Source of the DNA: Limnanthes douglasii subsp. nivea | Taxonomy: Eukaryota > Streptophyta > Magnoliopsida > Brassicales > Limnanthaceae | DNA: 64,000 bases | Reading direction: 5' to 3' | Assembly (NCBI GenBank): GCA_036936605.1 | Contig: JAUPFV010000001.1 | Coordinates: 317,404,250 to 317,468,249, forward strand | Shown here: piece by piece, positions 1 to 11,888 of the stretch | How positions within the stretch are numbered: the first letter of the stretch is position 1 | Layout: each line of letters begins with the position of its first letter | Notes under the pieces: generated by a model | Told to the model about the DNA's origin: nothing | Databases searched by the model: none | The model's input: the letters and a program-made list of their open reading frames with translations, nothing else | Position numbers and translations under genes: made by a program

Positions 1-3000
1 TCTTATCTTTCTTGCCTCCCTTCTATCTTCATGTAGTATGCCCTATATGAGGTAATTGTTTGTTGGCATTCACCAATCTTCCTCATCATCTTCTTCTTCG
101 ATTGTCATTACCATTCTGCTGGTGACCGTTGAAAATAATTACTTTGGCATATTGATTGATAATATTTCTTGAAACGTTATACTTTGAGCGGAGGATGTAC
201 ATGCCGAAGAAACTAATACGTCGGTGATTGCATTTTCTGCCAGTGGCACGTGTTTAAATATCATATGCTCGAATAGAAAGTTGAAGGTTTGTTACTTCTT
301 TAAAGATTGGATAATATTATCTTTTTTATCCACTATGCCCATTAATCTTGGCTAAATACGTTGGAAGTTGATTAGAAGTAATACATTTTTTGCCAGCTAC
401 ACTTATATTGGTAATTATTCCCCCAAGCCTTGATTGTTACTTCCTAAATCGGTTCTGACTCTCAATGTACTTTTTGAATTATCATTTATGACGATAGATC
501 TTTCGTATAGAAATTTTGTAAAAATCTAAGTTGTTTCTTCAATATTTTTTGTTATTCTATGTATGAAATTGATATCATAATCCTCAAATTCTACGGACCA
601 CTTAGCCAATCATCTTGAGACGTCGAGCTTTTACAATACATTTCTTATGGCGAAAGAGATTCAAAAAATTATATTGTGTGCTTGAAAATACGATCTCAAT
701 TTCATAGCTACTACTACCAATAGTAGAGCTTGTTTTTCTAATTGAGAATATTTAGTTTATGATAGTAGTATAGGTCTAATTACATAGTATACAACTTTAG
801 ATTCCTTTCCTTCCTTCGTAATTAAGAATGCGACGACTGGGATTTGAACAATATATCATCCATGGACTACTGAATTTAGTGACAGGTAGTCCATAGACTT
901 TCAAAAGTTCACTGGTAGTCCCGGGACTATCCATTTTGGTGATATGTAGCCATGGACTTTCAAAGGTCCGCTGGTAGTCCATGTACTATCCATTTTGCAT
1001 AAAGTTAGTTCCATGCGCATGTTTATTAAGAGGACTAAGTATATAAAAAAAATAAAGTCAAATGAACTAATTTTATCGAAAATAACTAGTTGATATATTA
1101 TTTATTACAAAAATTTATAGTCAACACATGCATATGGACTAACCTTATCCAAACTGCATAGTCCAAGGACTACTACCAGACTTTTAAAATTATGGGACTA
1201 TCTGTCACTAAATTCGATAGTCTAGGGACGAATTATTGTTCAAATTCGCGATGATTATATAATATGATACTACTATATATAACTACAAGTTTTATTCTTA
1301 CTTTGGCTTCGTTAATTCATCTTATGATGTCAAGAACGTTTTGATGTAGTTGAATGCCTCTTTGCACTCTAAAGTCTACTGGAACTTTCATGCTCCTTTT
1401 AATAATTGAAAAAAGGTCAAAATTTGTATGTGGATCGTGACGGAAACCTGTTTTTACAACTAATATTTCCGTTAAGATTTGGAATTATTTTATGTCTCTT
1501 GGTGTCTCTATTGATGTTATGTTAGCGAGTTGGGTGGGATATGCTTTGATTCATCTCTGGCTTACCAAGTATCCTAAAAAATTCCCTAACCAAACACTGA
1601 AGGTGCATTTCGAGGGTTTAGTTTGAGATTCACGCGTCTGAGTTTGCCAAATGCTTTTATAAGATCTACGAGATAGTCCTTCTCACGTAGGCTTGCTACC
1701 AACATGTCATTTATGTATGCATGTATATTTTTACCTATCCGATGTTGGTTTTCTACCATAAAAATGATAGCATTTTGTTTCCTGACGTCACGTCTACAAG
1801 CTCATCAATTCTTGGTCGTGGAAAATGGTCTTTTGGGCATACTTTGTTTAAGTCTATGAAGTTCACACATAATCTCCACTTCATGTTTTTATTTTTCTCC
1901 AAGATAGGATTCATTTTTACCATATGAGATAATGAGAGTCTCTTGTGTGTCTTACGACCGCTAGTCTGTCTATCTTGACTATAATCAAATCAATTTTTTT
2001 TTATTGAGAATAAGATTTATTTTTTGTATTATTAGTCTAAAATTATTGTTGATATCCAACTAGTGATAAATGAGCTCGGTTGAGACTCCTATTACATCAT
2101 GTGTACTCCAAGAAAACATATCTAAGTTATTTTTTAGAAAATTTAAAATTTTGTACCTTAGATAAGTTGATATGTTTTTCCTTGTTCCATAATAACTTCC
2201 TCTGCTCTATACCCAACTGAATCAACAAGTGGCCTTCTATGGGGTCATCTACTTCCTCTAAGAAAGCTCGTTCCTTCTTTGATTATTATTCTTTGAGATC
2301 CAGGTATGTTACATATGATTCCTTGTTTGATTTTTTGTTTCCTGTTATTACGACCATTCTACTGTTTACATGATAACTTTTACATTGGTGTAATGTAGAC
2401 AGTACAACATGCATTCGTTCTAGCTATGACCGGTCCAAGATTATATTATATGAGGATGATGCATCTACTAGCATAAAAGGCATGTTACCTTTTTGTGCAA
2501 TTCTTTTTTTCCAATGACCACATCCAAAGTTAATCCCCTAGGATTTTATGTTTGTACTTGTGAATCATGTCAAGACTCTCTGAATTTGGATCAACATCAG
2601 TGTTTCTCTCATTCGTTCATATTTTCCTTGGTATAAGATATTTGTCCAGCTGTCTGTATATAAATCATCACTATTTTGATCTCTATGTCGGCCAATTTTA
2701 CTATGATCAGTATTATATCAATTTGAGGAGAAGTTAATCCTCTTAAATTATCATCTATTAAAGACTGGTCAGGGTATGGATTTTTATATAAGTGTGGGGA
2801 TGTTTACCTTGACACGTTATCTCAATATGTTCAATGTATCTCCTCCTTGATCTTTTTGTTATTCTAGAGTATGCATCCCCTTCATCAATTACAACTATCA
2901 ATTATCTATTTAGATTAGGGTTTAGGTAATCATTTTTTTCTATTTGTTATGCTTTAGTTACAGAATTTATATCGAACACTTTTTGAGATGTTTCCCGAGA

Positions 3001-3740
3001 TTTGTGTTGTGGCATTACCTGACCTCTATCCATGATCCTCCATTGATTTCTTTTGAACAAACATATTCAATTCGTCTTCATCTATCAAAATGTGGATTTG
3101 ATCATGCAAAGCCCAAAAATATTTAGTACAGTGACCTACGTCACGTGGAACTTATAGTACATGTTTTTGTCTTTTCTCTCCTTTGGTCTGAACAAATTTT
3201 CAGGTTAATTGTACTTGATAAAGTCCTTTGTTATTTTGCAAATCACCGTTGGTGATTCTGTCAATTATGTGAATGGTTCCTTTGGTAGTCAATATGTTCT
3301 CCTAGTGTAATTGGACGTCGATGGCGCTTTTGTCTCCTTCAATCTTTATCATTGGAACCTCGGTCGGAGTTTTCCTTTTTCCCTTCTTGTGCTCCTCTCT
3401 TATCCTTCTTGTTTTTGTGAGCTTCTCCTTTGTAACTGTTCTGCAACATTTTTAGGGTAGCATCATCTCCTTCTTCTTGCTTGTTCATTTCTCAAATGTT
3501 GATCCAGTTGCTCGATCTTAGTTAATGATGATATCTCAAAATCCTGTTTGTTTGGTATGACTTTAAATATATAGGAATTTGGTTGTTCATTCGGCATAAG
3601 TTCCATCTTGATCTCTTCATCACCTGATCATCATTCTAGATCACATTTTACATCTTTCTTTTTGAATTTTTTAGATTACTTTGTTTTTAATGGGAATAAA
3701 AAATTTCGATTCTGAAAGTCGTCGCTAATTGATGTGGATA
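1..3740 (-). pseudogene. Decayed Ty3/gypsy gag-pol remnant (Tat-like)
   Basis: Read on the minus strand, scattered short frames match a plant gypsy polyprotein in the order expected for gag to RNase H. A gag cysteine/histidine-type stretch (YYKFHVT) lies near 3150. A post-protease stretch (LVDASSSYNIIL then STLHQC) lies near 2350-2480. RT motifs lie at about 1800-1930 (KWRLCVNFIDLNKVCP, PRIDEL) and 1690-1720 (YINDMLVA, the catalytic Y-x-D-D box with its first D changed to N). RNase H text (LAKWSVEFEDYDINF) lies near 560-630. Stops and frameshifts occur throughout and no long ORF survives. The element runs off the left edge; the right limit is approximate. A MITE interrupts it at 839-1247. The family call is firm; the exact lineage is inferred. 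Confidence 0.8.
839..1247. mobile_element. MITE, probably Mutator-like, inside gypsy remnant
   Basis: The two ends are inverted copies over roughly 65 bp: the left starts GGGATTTGAACAAT and the right ends ATTGTTCAAATTC. The flanks GCGACGACT (830-838) and GCGATGATT (1248-1256) form a 9-bp direct repeat with two differences, the size typical of Mutator-like elements. The interior has short repeated GGTAGTCC...GGACTA units and no coding capacity. It is a non-autonomous element inserted in the gypsy RNase H region. Confidence 0.75.
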
Positions 3741-3953
3741 TTTTGTGATCACTTGGCTCAACCGAAGCAAAAACTGATTTAAGAGTGGTCGACTAAACAT
3801 TTAAAAATAAAACAAATAAAGAACATAAGAGTAGAAAAAATAACAAAAAAACTCGTTGGGTTTATTGATTAAAGTTGGTATTTTTATATAAGTTATATTA
3901 CAATAAATATTAGCAAAGTATATAAAAATAATGAATGATAGATTTCTAACGGA

Positions 3954-3973
3954 TAAATTATGCGGTTTAATAT
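3954..3973. repeat. Target-site duplication, LINE (left copy)
   Basis: TAAATTATGCGGTTTAATAT is repeated exactly at 7680-7699. The two copies bracket the LINE and fix its ends. Confidence 0.95.
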
Positions 3974-4237
3974 TTTTTTCCAAGAAATAAGATTTTATTG
4001 ATGTTACCAAAAAAATATTACATATGTTCATAAGACTACATATGTTTGATAAATTTCTGATACAATTTTGTGACTTATATCTCTTTTCTTTCAAATCTTA
4101 TCTAGACCACTCTTGTAGCTCATCCTTCTTGAACAACCTTGAATCTTCACACCATTTTTTTTCTGCACACCATCTTCATACTCCTTCATCTGCAAAACAA
4201 AACAATATAGGTCAAGTTTTTCAACTTGCCAAACAAA

Positions 4238-5707
4238 TTAGTCATCCTCAAAGAACCTAAAATAGCCCAAATTTAAAGATTCAAGCAAAGTAATTGCATT
4301 CAATTCATTCAGCGAATGATTTGATTCAACTGCAAATTCAGACTGTATCTTAAATGCACGTTTAGCCACCCAATGAGCAGCAAAATTCTGCTCTCTATAT
4401 ATGTGTTTGAGAGTCATCTGAGGTTTTATTAATGTTCTGCAGTATTGAAGTATTTGTTCTAAGTACCAAGGGTATCTACCTACTGCAAGCATGTTAAACA
4501 AACCAAGACAATCTATCTCTATATCTACAGATGTTAGATTCTGATCATTGCAATATATGAGGCCATTGATAAGAGCTAAGATTTCAGCAAACAAGGGAGA
4601 ACACTTCCCAATTATATCACCTTTAGCTATTAAAACAGTTCCAAAGCTGTTCCTAATAATAAAACCATAAATGGATTCACCATTGCATAATGAGGATCCA
4701 TCACAATTCAATTTGACTCTATTATGTATAGGCAATGACCAAGAAACATACAGACAAGGCTTAACAGTTTTAACATGATTGAAACATCTCAATTCCTTAG
4801 CTAAGTGCAGGTCTTTTGACCAATGCTTCCTAGTCAGATACAAACCTGAATCTAAGGATGAAAGTATGAATAATATGTGATTAATAACCCTTTTAGAAGA
4901 TAAGATTTTACCCTTATGTTTGAAACTATTTCTAACATACCAGATAGAGTATACAATCAAAGAAGGCATAATGGTTCTAATATGTATTCTTCTAGGAGTA
5001 GATAACAGCCAAAGATTAATAATGTGGTTTACTGTCATATGTTTGCCTATGTCTATATTAAACTTAGCTGAAAAGAAAGACCAGATAAACCAAGAAGATT
5101 CACAAGATACAAAAACATGATTAAGAGTTTCTAAGTTCTGGCAGCTAGTACATTTAGATGCTAAATAAAAACCTTTCTGTTGAAGTTTTGTGTTTACACT
5201 CAATAGGTTGTTCAATACTCTCCAAAGAATGAAAGAACATTTCTTTGGAGAAGTATTATTCCATATTTTATCTTTTATTTTTGATGTTATCGTTTTGTTT
5301 CTTACTTCATTCACAGTCTTCTTTAAATTAAAAGTTCCATCAGTTGAAAGTTTCCAAATAATGGAGTCAGCTGTACATGTATTAAACTTTATTTTGATGA
5401 TTTCATTTACATATTTAGCAGGCAGCATATTATAAAGTTTTTCAATGTTCCACATATTATCTATCCAGTATTCATTGATCTTTGAGTGTGTATAATGATT
5501 AGAATTAGATGTTGTTAAAGTTATTAAGGATTTAGAGCTGTGCCATTGGTCTAGCCAGAAATCAGAATTACCATCACCTAGCTTCCATCTTAAATGTTTT
5601 TCTGCTCTTTCTTTAACTTCATACATTCTTTTCCAAAATATAGAATCTGATATTCTCAATGTAGCTTGTAATGGATGAATGCAATTACAGTATTTTGAGT
5701 GCATCAT
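4238..5707 (-). pseudogene. LINE ORF2 C-terminal half: zf-RVT and RNase H
   Basis: This 489-codon frame carries, in order, a region of charged and aromatic residues, a zf-RVT segment (FILWRVLNNLLSV, then CTSCQNLETLNHVFVSC, about residues 160-205) and an RVT_3-type RNase H. The RNase H begins VKLNCDGSS (about residue 330) and continues with AEILALINGL, DIEIDCLGL and the terminal VAKRAF region, so its catalytic acidic residues appear present. The frame is the same as that of the upstream RT frame; a single TGA in the gap 5708-5743, where the family usually has tryptophan, separates them. The product would be the part of ORF2p that removes RNA from the hybrid and completes second-strand synthesis. 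Its ATG is an internal methionine, not a real start. Confidence 0.88.
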
Positions 5708-5743
5708 ATTTAACCAGAGAGTTTTATTATTCCTAAAGTTGAA

Positions 5744-7459
5744 TCACAGTTTAAAGGAAAACGCAGTTTGAATATCTCTAATGTTTCTGATGTTTAATCC
5801 ATTTTCATTATATGGTTTACATAATTTTTCCCAACTAGACCATATTATATGTTTGTTTGTTTCATTAAACTCCCACAGAAACTTATTTAGTAGTTTATCA
5901 ATCCTAGATATTGTTCTCAAAGGTAGCTTAATAGACTGTAAATAGTATGTAGGGTATGACATTAGAACATAGTTTATTAGTGTTATTTTGCCTCCAAATG
6001 ATAAGTTTTTAGAGTTCCAGTCTGAAATTTTACATCTTATCTTATCAATTAATTTCTCAAAGTGAATTGAATGATTGTTTGAGTAAATTGGAATTCCTAG
6101 ATAAGTAAATGGAAGATTTGCATGCTTAAAACCTAAAACTCTTTCTAATGTTGTTATTCTTGATCTGTTCATGCTTAAAGATGTAATAAATGTAGTCTTC
6201 TGTCTGTTTATTAGCTGACCAGAAAGAGATTGATAAGTGTCTAAAAACTTAGTTAAGCTCTTTATACTTGTTAGAGATCCATTTGAAAACAGAATGATGT
6301 CATCAGCATATGCTAAACAATTTATTTTCACTAAACTTTTCATGTTATATGACATAGATCTATGTTGACTAATTAGGTTGTTTACACCCCTAATTAAAAA
6401 CTCCTCAGCTATAATGAAAAGGCAGGGAGATAAAGGATCTCCCTGTATTAAACCATTACCAGACTTAAAGAAACCATATGAATTACCATTAACTATAACT
6501 GAATACAAAATATTTTCTATGCATTTCTTAATCAGCTTAACTACTTGCTCACTAAAACCAAATGACAACATTACCTCATAAATGAAATTAAAATATAAGT
6601 TATCAAATTCTTTTGACATATCTAAGTTTATAATTATGTTATGTCCTCTGGTTTTCCTATTCAGATCCTTAACTAACTCTTGAGTTATTAAGATATTCTC
6701 TTGAATGGTTCTATATTCTACATATGCTCCTTGTTCCTTAGATATAATTAAAGGTAGCAACTTAGCTAATCTGAATTTTATAAGCTTTGAAATGATAATA
6801 TTAAGGACAGAACATAAGCTTATAGGTCTAAAATGCATCCAATTTTTAGGAGATTTGATTTTAGGTATTAAAGATATTAATGTTGCAAATAAACCTTTTG
6901 GTAATGTTACATCCAAAAAGAAATCTATAACAACTTTTAAAAGATCTTCTTTTATAATTGACCAACAGGAAATGTAAAATCTGGAGTTGAATCCATCAAC
7001 TACAGAAGCACTATCAAAGTTCAGACTCTTAATAATGATAAACAGTTCCTCTAAAGTGGGCAAAATTAAAATGCTATCATTATTTTCAGCAGATATAGTT
7101 CTAGGAATAACATTTCTAACTGAAGAAAGATCTTTTTGAATAGGAGTTTTGTTTAACAAATTAAAAAAGTATTCTACAGCAGATGACCCAATAAGATTAT
7201 CATCTTCAATCCAACTACTATTATCATGAATTCTCTTTATAAAGTTTTTAATTCTTCTTTTCTTTATATAGTTATGAAACATAGCAGAATTATTATCACC
7301 ATCTATAATCCAGTTTGTATAGCTCTTCTGTTTCCAATAAATTTCTTCTCTCTCAAGCAATGTTGAATATGTGACATTTAGACTAGCTAATTTAGATTGG
7401 TTTTCAAGACAATCATTTTCTTCTAACATTAATTCAGTAGCTTTTATTTCTTCTTCCAC
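5744..7459 (-). pseudogene. LINE ORF2 reverse transcriptase
   Basis: This 571-codon frame covers the whole RT of a plant L1-type LINE. Visible blocks are FRPISLCSVLN, EQGAYVEYRTIQEN, NLDMSKEFDNLYFNF, the GLIQGDPLSPCLF block, and the catalytic YADDIILFS (about residues 385-395). These are followed by FTYLGIPIYSN and a thumb region ending at a TGA. The listed start is a GTG inside the linker, not a true initiation codon. Between 7460 and 7475 a one-base shift separates it from the linker frame. The catalytic core looks intact, so only a few lesions inactivate this copy. Confidence 0.93.
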
Positions 7460-7665
7460 TTTACTTAATAATCAAAGATGTTTCCAAATGTTTCCTTGTT
7501 CCAAGTTTTTAAATGTTTCTTAAGCCATTTAAGTTTTGACCAAAAGACAAACATATTAGAAGAATCATGTATCTGCTTAGTCCAACTATCATTTACAATC
7601 TTAAGAAATTCTTCATGTTTTAACCACATATTCTGAAATCTAAATGATGGTTTTTTATATGTAGA
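7460..7665 (-). pseudogene. LINE ORF2 endonuclease-RT linker, truncated
   Basis: Minus-strand translation gives FRFQNMWLKHEEFLKIV, then WSKLKWLKKHLKTWN and GNIF, the conserved linker that follows the endonuclease in plant L1 ORF2. It ends in a stop and a one-base frameshift before the RT frame. The element breaks off here at its truncated 5' end. Confidence 0.85.
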
Positions 7666-7679
7666 GTTAATTTACAATC

Positions 7680-7699
7680 TAAATTATGCGGTTTAATAT
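7680..7699. repeat. Target-site duplication, LINE (right copy)
   Basis: Exact copy of 3954-3973. Confidence 0.95.
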
Positions 7700-7833
7700 G
7701 TGTTTGATCTAATATTAAATACTTACATGTTTGGATAAAAGTATGAACAAATCGGTTCAGAATGAGTTAATTATATTTTTATTAAAATAAATTTAATATA
7801 TATATATATATTATAAACTAAAAAATTAGAATT

Positions 7834-8150
7834 GGTAACTAAATATAAATATAAAATTATTGTTATAATAATATCGGTCACTAATTAATTACACTGATAT
7901 ATCATGATATATCAAACTGTATCCTTAATAATAAATAAAACTACCTAGTAGGAATTTCTTTTACACAATTATATTAATATTAGAAAAACCTAATATAATT
8001 TAAAAGGTAACTAAATATAAATATAAAATTATTATTATATCATTAATTAATTAATTACACTGATATATCAAAATGTATCGTTAATAACAGGTTATATTAA
8101 TTATTAGCAAAAACTAATATAATTTAAATATTCATTTTATAAATATAAAA
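7834..8150. repeat. AT-rich tandem repeat, ~172-bp period
   Basis: The block starting GGTAACTAAATATAAATA at 7834 recurs at 8006. Each copy is followed by an ATTAATTACACTGATATATC segment and a run of ATTAATATTAG-like sequence. There are just under two diverged copies and no coding capacity. The 7700-7833 stretch before it is plain AT-rich DNA. Confidence 0.7.
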
Positions 8151-8158
8151 TCAAATTG

Positions 8159-8282
8159 TTTTTTAAGGAACACGCAGCCGTTACTCAACGAGTGCGTACA
8201 GGATAAACTTTCAGTCTCACGCAATAGTCTGCAAACCAACACGAGAATATATACCAGACAAGGTGGCAGGCTCAAGTGTTGA
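8159..8282 (-). mobile_element. SINE fragment (3' part)
   Basis: This stretch matches, by eye, the body of the longer SINE at 52019-52232: CAACGAGTGCG, AAACTTTCAGTCT, GCAATAGTCTGCAAACCAAC, then AAGGTG. A T run at 8159-8164 on the plus strand is its A tail. The tRNA-like head is missing, so the copy is 5'-truncated or decayed. Confidence 0.75.
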
Positions 8283-10429
8283 AATTTAGATAATGAATAA
8301 TCGAGCTAAACTATAATTGGTAAAAACGTTGAAAGGGGTGTATGTCCTTTTATAATCTTATTCGATCATGTAAATATTTATTTCGACTAAATCAAAGATA
8401 CATTTAACCGTAGATATTAAAGGTGAAAGAAATATCGTCGCATAATCTATGTATTAAAATCCAACATCAATCAATGAAGATAATTTATCATTTTTAATCG
8501 ATTTATTCTTTCACTTTTTATGATATTTGTTTCCATAACTATTTGTAAGCAAATATATAGTTTACACTCAGGTCAGTGTCTTCGCTTTGATCAAGCCTAA
8601 CAATCCAAATTTATCAACATCAATTGACACTATCTTTGTAAACTACGAGAATTTTGTTTTCATAAATATCCAAAATCATAAAAATCGGATGTCAAACGTC
8701 ATAAAAAGCATTGATATGTCTTCAAACGATTGGCGGTCATCGCCCGTTTAGATCTAATGGGAATGATAAGCCCTGCGATAAAAAAACCCGAGGTATTAGG
8801 AACTAAATGAGATAAACCATATGAGGAATAAATTTACGACTGTTAAAAAACGACCATCACCAACCAGACGAACAATCCCCGCAAACACTGGTGATATCTT
8901 CCCTCGTGATGCAATCATATTATGATAGTTATTTGATAAGAAAGTATCATGGACGACGGAATGCGCGAGACCATGTCCAATAATTTAACGATGAAATACT
9001 AAAATATAAGGTCGACAACGGGATAAAGTTTTGATCTTTCTTCATAACCTTAAGAGGAAGTTAAATGCGATGGTTTAACAATCTGCCAAACTATTGCACC
9101 ATAAATTACGATATACTTTCTGAGACTTTCATAAATTATTTTGTGAGTCTTATTGTGTTTTCCTTACATGTATATTACATATCATTTACAAATAAAGGGA
9201 TCAAGAGAGCCTCAAGTGATATGCTTAAATATTTTTAGGACAAAATCCGAACTGCAAGCCTGTCAAGACGAAGTGGTTGTAGCGGCATTGAGACTAAAGG
9301 CTAAAAATGGATTTTTTTGAGGAATTGTTGAAGAATGAGGACTTATGTTTCAAAGAGGTGTTTCAAAAAGTAAAATACCAAATTAAAATGGAAGAGGAAA
9401 CCTTAAAAAAAAGATGAAGCAATCCCCACCAATGTGAAAATTGAAAAACTGAGGAATAAGATTGCTTCGGCATCAACCCGAATGAGATTCAATTAAGATA
9501 AAAAAGGAAAATCGAGAATGAATCGCAATGAAAACAATAAAAAATAGGCAATATCTCACTCAAGCGAATCATCTTTAGAGTGAAATGAAAAACGACTAAT
9601 GCCACCAAAAGAAACCAATAAAAACGAAAAAACTATAAGTCTTACATTATCTCGTATATTTATATTAACAATTGTGAGCCTTTGCAGAAAAAATGGTACA
9701 AGAAAAAAAAGACCATAAACTTTATCGACGAATTAGTAAGGCAAGGTTCAAGTAAGGTCGTAAAGCACATTTCCGAAACAATTTAGGCCCAAAAGGAACT
9801 ACAAACGAAATGAGATGCGACAAATGAGCGAGGAAAATGGTAACTTAAATGCAAAAATACAAAGAGAATCAACCAAACACAAAATGAACAGAATATGGAT
9901 TCTAAATAAACAAAATTATTAATACAAAAAAATAAAAATGAATGCCAAGATACGATTACAATGCGAAAGTCATTCTCAAGAAGTCCAATCCAAATTTATC
10001 ATTTTTAGATGATGCCAAAAGACTGTGTCTTCTCTTCCAAAAAAAAGCTCTAAGACCAATGGTTCTTTCCATAGGCTCACATGCTCTATCAAGCAGTTTT
10101 TGAAGATCAACAATATGGTTTGAGGTGTCAATGTTAGCATTACACATCGTCAAAAATCAAATAAGTATAATATGAAATTTGAAATAAAAAAATCTTCATA
10201 AGAGCCCAAAAGAAGTAAAAACAAAACAATGTTAAATACTAATTACCTCAAAACCTAGATTCATATGTCTTTGTGCCAATTACAAATAAAAACGATCAAC
10301 AAGAAGACTCATATATTTGGCAACGCACCATAAAGAAAAACAATATCATAGATTTGTTCTGGTGAAAATAATAGAAAATGCATAGCTAGCAGGGAATTTT
10401 TTTAAGGATAAATAACAACATTTAAGGAG
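8283..10429. other. No recognisable feature
   Basis: About 2.1 kb with no ORF of interest and no terminal repeats that I can pair. The small frames present, such as one at 9956-10153 on the minus strand, resemble nothing known to me. This may be an old transposon decayed beyond recognition. Confidence 0.5.
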
Positions 10430-10908
10430 ACATGAACTCCATATGTCGTATATTATTTTCAGTCTAAGCGATGTGGGACAGTCGATAAAGTGATGGATCA
10501 AGTTTATTCTCCAATACTCACCCTTTAACTTGATTCGATATAATGTGTATTATATTGCCCATAGTATATTTCTCATAGTAACACGATGGACATGGTCTCC
10601 TATTAAACACATTATTTAGGACTTACCTCGCATACCATGATGAAAATAAAAAATGGGTGTTTTTTATGAGAATAAAAATAAAAACAACCTCAATAGACTT
10701 CAATGTCACAATGTTTTGGATGGTACACAAAATGGTTCTATAAGCAGCTATATATACTTCGATTATAACTACATCTAATTATGATTATAATTAATACAAT
10801 CAGACTCGTATCTTCACGCCTAAATATATGGTTGTAACTAATGTAATCATTCATCTACTTAATGTCTACCGTTACTTTACAATATATAAATTTAATTTGA
10901 TAATCTCT
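10430..10908 (-). mobile_element. Probable 3' LTR region of decayed Ty1/copia element
   Basis: This lies just downstream, on the minus strand, of the copia pol stop at 10909-10911. It starts with a purine-rich AAAAGAGA stretch and holds a TATA-like box (TATATATAGC, near 10745-10755). A GATGTGGGAC stretch near 10468, of a kind often seen in plant LTRs, is also present. Exact LTR ends could not be set, because the partner LTR is not in the window. Confidence 0.45.
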
Positions 10909-10950
10909 TTTAAGATGGAGAGTGTAAATCAAGGACTCCAACTTCATATA
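10909..10950 (-). pseudogene. C-terminal tail of copia pol
   Basis: Minus-strand text GVLDLHSPS then stop is the usual end of plant copia RNase H. It is the continuation of the fragment at 21637-22960; Tat-1 inserted between them at the ATATA duplication. Confidence 0.7.
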
Positions 10951-11276
10951 TGATGAGAGAATAAATGACTAAGAATAATCTTGAATCTTGGACCTGATAT
11001 GACTAAAGTATAAAAGTAGAGAGAGAAAGTGGAAAGAGAATATTTTGCTCAGAATGTCCCCTCTACCAAGAATAGTGGGTCTCCTTTTATAGTGGACAAG
11101 GGTGGCCCCATTAATATCCTTAGTGGGCTTTTAATATTTCCCTTTTGGTCCTTCTTTAAACACTTTGTTTACAAATTACCCCCTAATAAGCGATAAATGT
11201 TGTTACAAACATATTAACTTTATTTCATTTACAATTAACTCCCTAGCGTTAGTATTGGCGAATTATTCCCTTATTA
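10951..11276 (-). repeat. Tat-1 3' LTR
   Basis: 326 bp, TGATGAGAGA at its left end and CCCTTATTA at its right. Paired with 21311-21636. The outermost CA has mutated (TTATTA instead of TTATCA). Confidence 0.95.
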
Positions 11277-11293
11277 GTAGCCCCCCAGTCTTC
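11277..11293 (-). promoter_or_regulatory. Tat-1 polypurine tract
   Basis: Minus-strand GAAGACTGGGGGGCTAC directly abuts the 3' LTR. It would prime plus-strand DNA synthesis. The same motif abuts the 3' LTR of Tat-2. Confidence 0.85.
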
Positions 11294-11795
11294 AAGAGCA
11301 ATGCGAATGAAGACTTGTTGCATAAATAGCTTTGACGGTCTCTGTCCCCTAGCCTCTATCTTGGGATGAGTGGCCAGTTCAGATCAAACGGATCGGTCTT
11401 CTCCCAGTTTTTCAGTTTCGCTGATGTCCGACCTTTCATACTTGTTCAGCTGCAGTCCGATCATGTCGTTCCGATGTTGCCTGGTCCGGACGCTGTCATT
11501 CTGGCCCGACCCTTAGTCATCCCTGGTGATTTCATCGTGGGCCTGGATCGGTGTCCAGTCTGTTGGGGAGCGGGTCTGGCCCGTGCGGTAGGGACGCCAC
11601 GTGTTGGCCAGTTACTCACGGCTGTCAAAACTAGCTAGCTCATAGCTACTGCACTAGTCTGGCAAGGGAAGACACGTGTCAAACGTTTGCTAGAGGCGTG
11701 CTTGTTTGTTCAGTTCCTCAAGAAACCCTTTCGACTTCCCGCTGCTTTTCGTCGATTGAACTTCCCTATACTTGCAACGGTTAAGTGATATTGCC

Positions 11796-11803
11796 TATAC
11801 ATA
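11796..11803 (+). promoter_or_regulatory. TATA-like box for Tat-1 antisense ORF
   Basis: TATACATA within GCCTATACAT lies about 90 bp before the antisense ATG at 11889. Tat-2 has GCCTATAAATG at the same distance. A GAGA-rich leader follows in both. Confidence 0.5.
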
Positions 11804-11888
11804 CCCCTTGAACACAGTTCGCTCTCAGATGCGTTCTTAGAGAGAGAAGTTGTTGTTCAGATTTGTCTAGTAAGAGAAAATTCATTTT

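Larger units (their letters stand above)
3974..7679 (-). mobile_element. 5'-truncated L1-type LINE with 20-bp TSD
   Basis: This is a non-LTR retrotransposon on the minus strand. It keeps the end of the endonuclease-RT linker, the reverse transcriptase, the zinc-binding RVT-associated domain and a C-terminal RNase H. ORF1 and the endonuclease proper are absent, as usual for 5'-truncated insertions made by target-primed reverse transcription. A short A tail (T run 3973-3979 on the plus strand) marks the 3' end. The exact 20-bp target duplication shows that the insertion is complete and fairly recent. The 3' UTR covers about 3974-4237. Confidence 0.93.

Noticed and set aside
6378..6977. Plus-strand ORFs across the LINE RT
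   Set aside because: Shadows of the minus-strand reverse transcriptase.
9956..10153. 65-codon minus ORF
   Set aside because: No recognisable motif, short, and in decayed DNA.
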